NCBI GenBank assembly: GCA_026929865.2
Contig: CM049414.1
Coordinates: 248,001-312,000 of the forward strand
Direction of reading: 5' to 3'
DNA: 64,000 nucleotides
Source of the DNA: Hyperoplus lanceolatus
Lineage: Eukaryota; Chordata; Actinopteri; Uranoscopiformes; Ammodytidae
The translations under genes and the position numbers were made by a program. How positions within the stretch are numbered: position 1 is the stretch's first letter; every line of letters starts with the position of its first letter. Shown in pieces: positions 57,966-64,000 of this stretch. The notes under the pieces were generated by a model. The model had not been told where the DNA came from and made no database searches. It was given only the letters and a program-made list of their open reading frames with translations.

Positions 57966-58581
57966 TGGAAGGTGAACCTCCAACCCACTATCAACTATCG
58001 ATAGGCAGATGGATGGAGCCAAATACAGGACAGAAAACCTGTTAGAGTCTGCAACAGACTTGAGACTGGGGTGGAGGTTCACCTTCAAGGAGGACAACCA
58101 CCCTAAACATACAGCCATATCTACAATTGAATGGTTTAGATCAAAGCATAGTCATATGTTAGAATGACCCAGTGAAAGTCCAGTCATAATTACAATTGAA
58201 AAGATCTGGAAAGACTTAAAAATTGCTGTTCACAGACACTCTCCATCCAATCTGATGCCAAATCTGAAGCTCAAGCTATTTTGCAAAGAAGAATGGGCAA
58301 AAATGTCAGTGTTTAGATGTACAAAGCTGGTGGAGACATACCCAAATAGACTTGGAGCTGTAATTGCAGCGATAGGTGGTTCTACAACATTTTGACTCAG
58401 GGTGGCAGAATACTTATGCACGCCACATTTTGCAGTTTTTTTATTTTTAAAATTCACAATTATGCACCACTTTGTGTTGGTCTATCACATGAAATCCCAA
58501 TATAATAAATGTACGTGTGTGGTTGTAACGTGACAAAATGTGGAAAAGTTCAAGGGGTAGGAATACTTTCGGAAGGCACTG
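57966..58581 (+). mobile_element. Tc1-like transposon 3' part, decayed
   Basis: The plus strand retains degraded transposase sequence (for example the QEDNxPKH site as FKEDNHPKHT near 58085 after correcting frame) and a 3' UTR. It ends GGAATACTTTCGGAAGGCAC, then TG, at 58581 followed by TA. This tip is common in fish Tc1 elements. The left half is absent. Confidence 0.7.
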
Positions 58582-60213
58582 TATATTCCCAGAGATGTTG
58601 TACTTTATCTAAAAAAGGATGAGGGCAAAACAAGATGTAAGTGCATATCAGTGCGTTTGATGACCTTGTTCTAAAATCTTGACAGGTTCAATTCATTCTC
58701 CAGTGGACACAAATGTCACTTATCTTTTTAAGTTTTTGGCTCCATGTCGAGTGAATGATGAACTCCACTGTCTTTGTATTTGCCCTTTTCTGAAAACAAC
58801 AAATAAAAACAATGTGGATAATATTTGGAACACTATTTCCAGGTTCTAATCCAAACCATTCAAATGATGCTTGCTTTATTAGTTAAGTCTGGAACATTTA
58901 AGCAGCATAACAAAATACAATCATTAATTGGCTTACCAAAAAAGAGACATGGACATGGGCGTCTGTGCAGAACTCCTTCAGCTTTAGTTCTTCATGCAGC
59001 ATGTCAAACGTGCGGATGAATGCCTCCCTCTCCATGATAACAGAATGTCTTGCCGTCTCTCTATTGTCAATGTTGACACGCTGATTATTTCTTTGGTGTC
59101 TTTGTCCATGGTGGTGTAAGTGCAATATTGTGCACAGAAACCTGGACTGTCCATTCGAGCATCACTCAATAAAAAAGGCAGAAAAGAAAAAAAGAATTGG
59201 TAAAAAAAATCAGATTTATTTATAAATATTATTCAGAGAAGCAATTATTTCAACAATGTGAACTGATCAAAAGTATAATTATATTTCAATTAAGTTATAT
59301 TCACTCAGATATTCTGTGCTACACCCATCAAAATGAATTCACCCTGCTTGACTTTACACTAATAATGAATAAGAGTTGTATAACCCAAGGAAGCTTTACA
59401 AAAGGTAGAGGAGGAGTAATGGGAGACAAATAAAGACACCTACCCAGGGCCACAACACTGTCTTTCTGCTTTAGTCGAGTTATTATCTCACTTCTCCTTG
59501 TGTTCCAGACGTCTTTGATTGTGTCAATGCAGTAGATGTCTTGGATCTTATGGAAGGTCGACTTGTTCACCATGCCCATATTCATGAACTTGAACAGGAG
59601 AGCGATCTTGGCATAGTTGTTTCCTGAGATGAGGACATTACAGGACAAAAGGAAGTCTCTTACCAGCATTCCGAAATTTAGAAAGGGCTGGGAAGCCCAC
59701 TTCCACACGGTGTGACCACTGGCACAAATCTGCAAATCATATACAGCAAATTAATACCAGAAAAACACCAAGATTAAAAATGCATGCATATTCAAAAGAA
59801 CACCAGAGCATACTGATAATCTCAAATAAGCAATACAAACGTACCGATTCAATGATGGCCGATGTACCCCTTGATATTATCCGCACTGTAAAAGGTTTTG
59901 GGGCTCCACATTTTGCCACAGTGTTGGGATCAAAGACTGAGCTCTGGTAGCTCAAGGTGGTCCACGAGTCGTTGTAATGACATGTGGTACCCAATTGATG
60001 CCGGATGACCAATGACGTCATCCTCATCTGGACATCAGGAGCTGAATCCGGGTCTGGGATGTAGTCAGGGCCATCTCCTCCCCCATCATCATGGACATTG
60101 ATCAATGCTGACTTCTGGAACATTATCAATTGTAACACTGCTGAAATTGGCAAACTGTCGATCACATTCCCTGAGCCAATCAAATCCCCTGAGCCAATGG
60201 AACCTACCCCCAT

Positions 60214-61104
60214 TCCCCAGGTGAACCGAATCAGTTAATTAAGCATTCAGGCAGCAGGACACAGTTAAAACCCCAGTCCATGAGAACATTTGGAGGAGAA
60301 ACACAACAAAGGAACACAGGAGAGACACAAAACTAAACTTACCAACTCTGGAAACAAAACGTAGTTACCTGGACTGTGACTGCAAACATGGAGGAGCTGA
60401 TCTGCTGATGAGGAGGACTCTTTCAACACTGAACACTGGTGAGAGCTCCAAAATGGAAAGCTTAATTAAAATGCTGCTCCCAAATTGAGCAGACATGTAA
60501 ATCTTACCTGTTTGCCTAAACAGGTCAGGCCCTATTGCCGGACCAAGATGATGGCGAGCTAAAGGAGAAGAACAAACTCAAATCCAATTCCCTCAAAAGG
60601 CAGGCCTCAAGCCTGGCTGCCTGGAGTGTGGTAGGATTCCCCCTACCCAAACAAACACTGACCTCATTGAACATTCTGCACCCACAAACACATCTAACCT
60701 GCAGTGAATGATTTGTGTGGGATGCATCGTTTTATGTTTAGTTGGATCAATGTGTGAATAGAACTGGGAACTGTTGATTTAAATGTATGGAGTAAAAGGT
60801 GCCCATACTGAGTGCGAATATTTAAGATAATTGAATTGAAGGCCTATTTTCTATTTATGTTTATTTATATTTCCTTGATTGATTCAAGTGATTATTATTT
60901 AAGTGAAATACAAAACTGGTTACCAACATTCTGTGTCGTGTCATTAATTCTCCACCAGCTCCAAGAGTCAAACCTACTTATTAGCCCAGTACTCTGTTAC
61001 AGCTTGGTTTTGATAACATATTATTTATAAACATATTTAATTTAAAGTAAAATTGTGTATCCTAGTGTTACACAATGTTCACTGTTGAGCTCAGTACACC
61101 ACCA
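60214..61104. other. Upstream region of the DDE-like gene
   Basis: No exon is confidently identified. Possible splice-like motifs occur near 60340-60370 on the minus strand. The block is otherwise AT-rich. Confidence 0.35.
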
Positions 61105-63195
61105 GAGGGGTATACTACGAAGCGAGGTTAAGGGCTGAGCGAGGTCTGTTGAGTCTAAAGCCAGAGTTCAGTATCACGAAAGGTGGCTCTCTTTCTACCT
61201 GGCTAGATCACCGTGGTAACAGGCTGCACGGCTAACCTGACCCAGACCAGTTTTTGTTCTAGAGTTTGAGATTAAATTCGGCTCTTAGAGCGCTGCCCTT
61301 TAAGGAAACTACACCTTTTGAAATCCCACGGAGGCGTGGACCTGACTATATTGTCTGAGCGATACTTCTCACTGAGTAAACTAGTTAAATCAGTAAACTT
61401 ATTGATCAGTAAGTTAATGAACGAAACGAAGCCGTGACATAAGGCTTACATTAGAGTGAACTGTAACATCGCGCTGCGGCTTTTTGCCACATGCATAGTT
61501 ATTGATGCAGAAAATGTAAAATAGCTTAGACCTACTGTATGCAGCGCCATGCTCTCACCTCAAATGATTTTACCTGGCGATCTACACACACTGGCTCTTA
61601 ATGAAGCGTTCTATAAAATCACAGGTTGCAACATTATTTCACTGTAGGCTTCTTTCTTTTCATCAGTAGCGATTACAGTTTTGACGTGACAGGTGACAGC
61701 TGTCACAGTTCGGACATCGCTGCAGACTCGCAGGTTAAGCTTCTCACAGTAGATTCATATTTGTCCGGAAAATACAGACTAGCCTACAGGTTTTGTATCT
61801 AGGCTATTTATTTTAATGGTATTTATAAGATGCAAATAAAGGGCTATTAGCCTAAATCAAAATCAAAATTGTATTAATTTTGATGTGGCCCAAAACTAAT
61901 GTGATTTTCCACATAGGCTATGCTATTCATAACAGTGTAGGATTATCAACTAGGCTAAATGGTGTACTGTTTAAATCCAAGTTCAACCTTTAATTGCTTC
62001 ATAATGTCATTTAATGTCATTTATACCATAGTCTGTGTGAATACTCTATTCTGATTGGCTGGAGAACATTCCATGGGTGTGGATTAACCCCTGATGTATG
62101 GACACCTAGATGGAACTGTTTACATTCTGTCCACTTAAATGCGTCGCCGGCTCGCCGCTGTTTAAACAGTGTTGATAAGGGATTTATAAAGCCTAAAATA
62201 TCCTGCCGTGCAATAGCCTTTGGACACCACAGGATGGCGCTCATAACACAAGAGCTGTAGTAACGATAGTAGTAAAATAAAGTGGCTAAACTTAATGTCC
62301 TCTGGCTAAACGTCAATGGTGATCTCGTTAAAAAGGTGAGTAAGACTCCTGTTTAATTTGAAAAAGGTTTGTAACTGAGTTTACATGTGTAGCCACCAAA
62401 GCCCGGCTGCACTGTCTATCTGGACACAGGCTACTGCTGTCAGTCACTGCCTCACGTAACTTCAGGCTGTAGCCCGTAATACACATGTTCGCCAGTCATA
62501 TTCTCCGTGAAATGCGTTATTTATTTTGGGGGAAATGCATTGTTAGCTCGGTGGAACTGTTGTTAAACATGTTGGCTGATTACATTTACTGTTTGTACAG
62601 CGTGCGCAATGTTTTTTGACTTTGTATCTTCTTGCTAGCATAACAGTAGCTCTGGTGCTAACAGCTGCCGCAGTCTCCCGTTGCTCGTATCCTTGGTCCG
62701 ACTCTCAGTACAATTTGAATGCACCGTTAAAGCCAAATTCGTGAAGGCAACTGTCCTCCGCTGCGCGTCGGACAGTTCTAGCCTCCACGGTGTCCATTAA
62801 CCCCTGATACCTGGACACCTCGTCGGGCATTAACCCTTACTTATTTTACAAATCGTTCTCACTGCGAGAACGATCTGTAAAATAAATCAATCAATTCAGT
62901 AGCCCAATATTCCACTCTCCTTATTTGCAGTATGAGTTTTTTTCGGCTCTCTGTTTTCTGCTGTTCTGTGATCATTCAGACTGACAAACTCTTGTGAAGT
63001 CAGCGAAGTCAGCTGCTCGCAATCAGTCCGTTAGTGTAAAGTTAGCGGCACAAGATCAGTCCAGTCTGTGCGGAAGCAGAGTCAAATGACGGCCAAACGC
63101 CCCCTCTCATGGGGACGCGCACAGAGCCTGAAGCTGAAACCCTCGTTCAACATAAGAGGTTGATAACTGCCTTCGTGATACCGGTTAGCTCTGAG
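61105..63195. mobile_element. Probable DNA transposon with GGGTATACTACGAAGC end
   Basis: GAGGGGTATACTACGAAGCG at 61105 is a known type of fish transposon tip, and AACTGCCTTCGTGATACCGG near 63165-63185 is an imperfect complement of it. The interior has no recognised transposase. The LINE tail begins immediately to the right. Confidence 0.4.
62841..62885. repeat. Short perfect-style hairpin
   Basis: TTATTTTACAAATCGTTCTC and its near-exact complement are separated by ACTGC. One mismatch in 20. Confidence 0.75.
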
Positions 63196-63203
63196 CGAGG
63201 GTA

Positions 63204-64000
63204 AGGCAAGGCAAGGCAAGGCAAGGCAAGGCAAGGCAAGGCAAGGCAAGGCAAGGCAAGGACAAGGGCAAGTTTATTTATACTAGCACAATTCTAGAAC
63301 ACAAGGCCACTCAAAGTAGCATATACAAGGGCAAGATTCCAGAATACATAAAACACATTATAAAACATTTAAAAGCGAATAAAAGAAGCAAATAAAAAAT
63401 TAAAATTGCAGGTTAAAATGGAAACAAAAAAGTCTTTAAACTCGATTTAAAAGAACTGAGAGTTGCAGCAGACCTCAAGTTTTCTGGGAGTTTGTTCCAG
63501 ATTTTTGGTGCATAATAACTAAAAGCTGCTTCTCCTTGTTTAGTCCTAGCTCTAGGGACTGTAAGTAGACCTGTCCCAGACGACCTAAGGGCTCTGGACG
63601 GTTCATAACGTATCAGCATATCAGTAATGTATTTTGGCCCTAAACCATTTAGTGCTTTATAAACCAACATCAGTATTTTGAAATCAATTCTTTGAGTGAC
63701 AGGAAGCCAGTGTAAAGACCTCAGAACTGGGGTAATGTGATCCACTTTTTTTGGTCCTAGTGAGGACTCGAGCAGCAGCGTTCTGAATTAGCTGAAGCTG
63801 TCTGATAGATTTTTTTGGAAGGCCAGCAAGGACACTGTTACAGTAGTCAAGTCTACTAAAGATAAATGCATGGATAAGTTTTTCTAAATCTTGCTGAGAC
63901 ATAAGCCCTTTAATTCTTGATATGTTTTTCAGGTGGTAGTAGGCTGATTTATCAATTGGTTTAATGTGTTTCTTGAAATTCAAGTCGGAGTCTACGATAA
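63204..64000 (-). mobile_element. L2-like LINE, 3' end, runs out of the window
   Basis: On the minus strand the reverse-transcriptase ORF C-terminal region enters at 64000 and ends with a stop near 63413. A ~150-nt 3' UTR follows, then a (CCTTG)n tail (63204-63262). Such CTTGC/CCTTG tails next to AAGTTTATTTATA (plus strand) are typical of fish CR1/L2-group LINEs. Confidence 0.88.
63413..63983 (-). pseudogene. LINE reverse transcriptase, C-terminal part, one frameshift
   Basis: The minus strand reads IKGLMSQQDLEKLIHAFIFS, RLDYCNSVLAGLPKKSIRQL, QNAAARVLTRTKK, then in another frame DHITPVLRSLHWLPVTQRID, KILMLVYKALNG, and finally KIWNKLPENLRSAATLSSFK before the stop. This is the thumb/C-terminal region of an L2-type reverse transcriptase. 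The frames join if one A is removed from a seven-A run at about 63746. Upstream domains lie outside the window. Confidence 0.88.

Larger units (their letters stand above)
52600..60213 (-). pseudogene. Teleost multi-copy DDE-transposase-like gene, multi-exon
   Basis: Minus-strand exons: E1 ~60213-59845 (PDYIPDPDSAPD, DSWTTLSYQSSVF, CGAPK, RGTSAIIES); E2 59729-59444 (ICASGHTVWKWASQP, LISGNNYAKIALLFKFMNMG, STFHKIQ); E3 59164-58937 (DARMDSPGFCAQYCTYTTMD, EREAFIRTFD, EFCTDAHVHV); E3b from 58789 (KGKYKDSGVHHSLD, then a 7-nt loss where WH is expected); E4 55283-55093 (MWTGVLHHVTGEHSWSL, VLNERWLKSVRKYLHFR); E5 53253-53089 (STAELESFHNHILMYAGKHF, FSPPVYGARVLLAALDYN); E6 52968-52727 (YNKKSRKWTL, YSYIPALQ, PRYLGVLCGIP). 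I know this order from a repetitive fish gene family. The D of DxRMDSPG and of CTDAH look like DDE catalytic residues. Exons keep GT-AG borders, but small indels and inserted transposons (53369-54838, 56668-58581) break it. The exon between E3b and E4 is missing. Confidence 0.72.

Noticed and set aside
63204..63262. Regular short repeat resembling an array
   Set aside because: It is a pentanucleotide LINE tail (CCTTG on the minus strand), not a CRISPR array or satellite; there are no spacers.

Overview
This window is vertebrate nuclear DNA, almost certainly from a ray-finned (teleost) fish. The evidence is the AT-rich background, spliced genes with GT-AG borders, a fish tRNA-derived SINE, CR1/L2-group LINE tails, many Tc1/mariner, hAT-like and Harbinger-like DNA transposons, a calml4-like gene, a stand-alone PRY-SPRY protein and a piece of 18S rDNA. 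No bacterial feature, operon or CRISPR array is present. Most of the DNA is layered mobile elements. Real gene content is sparse and mostly broken.

Layout. 1-4025: hAT-like element cut by the window edge, carrying a large palindrome, a TA-flanked element and a LINE tail. 4675-6368: element with CAGTGTTTCCC ends. 7509-9592: an outer element holding a fold-back Tc1 transposon. 9598-9723: perfect-looking hairpin. 10195-11770: tandemly duplicated 3' part of a spliced tyrosine-recombinase gene (minus strand). 12973-13865: second fold-back IS630-Tc1-type element. 14517-17660: hAT and Harbinger remnants. 17975-19068: MITEs. 19075-21250: an R2-type retrotransposon N-terminal ORF (three zinc fingers plus Myb-like segment) whose 5' side is joined to the first ~232 nt of 18S rRNA and its 5' ETS, all on the minus strand. 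22580-31910: a degenerate copy, then three near-identical ~2.53-kb tandem units, each carrying the last coding exon of a transportin (tnpo1/2) gene. An inverted copy lies at 42388-42495.

32462-47750 is the least repetitive part. It has a five-part calml4-like gene (minus strand) with good splice sites but several single-base frameshifts, a SINE, and an intact 232-aa PRY-SPRY protein. 48171-51781 has a hairpin, a TTF-type hAT exon and a third fold-back Tc1 element. 52600-60213 (minus strand) is a multi-exon copy of a teleost multi-copy DDE-transposase-like gene family, interrupted by other transposons. 61105-64000 has a further DNA transposon and the 3' end of an L2-like LINE.

The genes do not form a pathway. 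The most notable signals are the 18S/R2 chimera, three independent transposons that have become palindromes of their own 3' halves, and the amplified transportin exon. Short indels, many in homopolymer runs, recur in otherwise conserved coding segments (calml4, LINE, DDE family). Some of the breaks may therefore be assembly errors.
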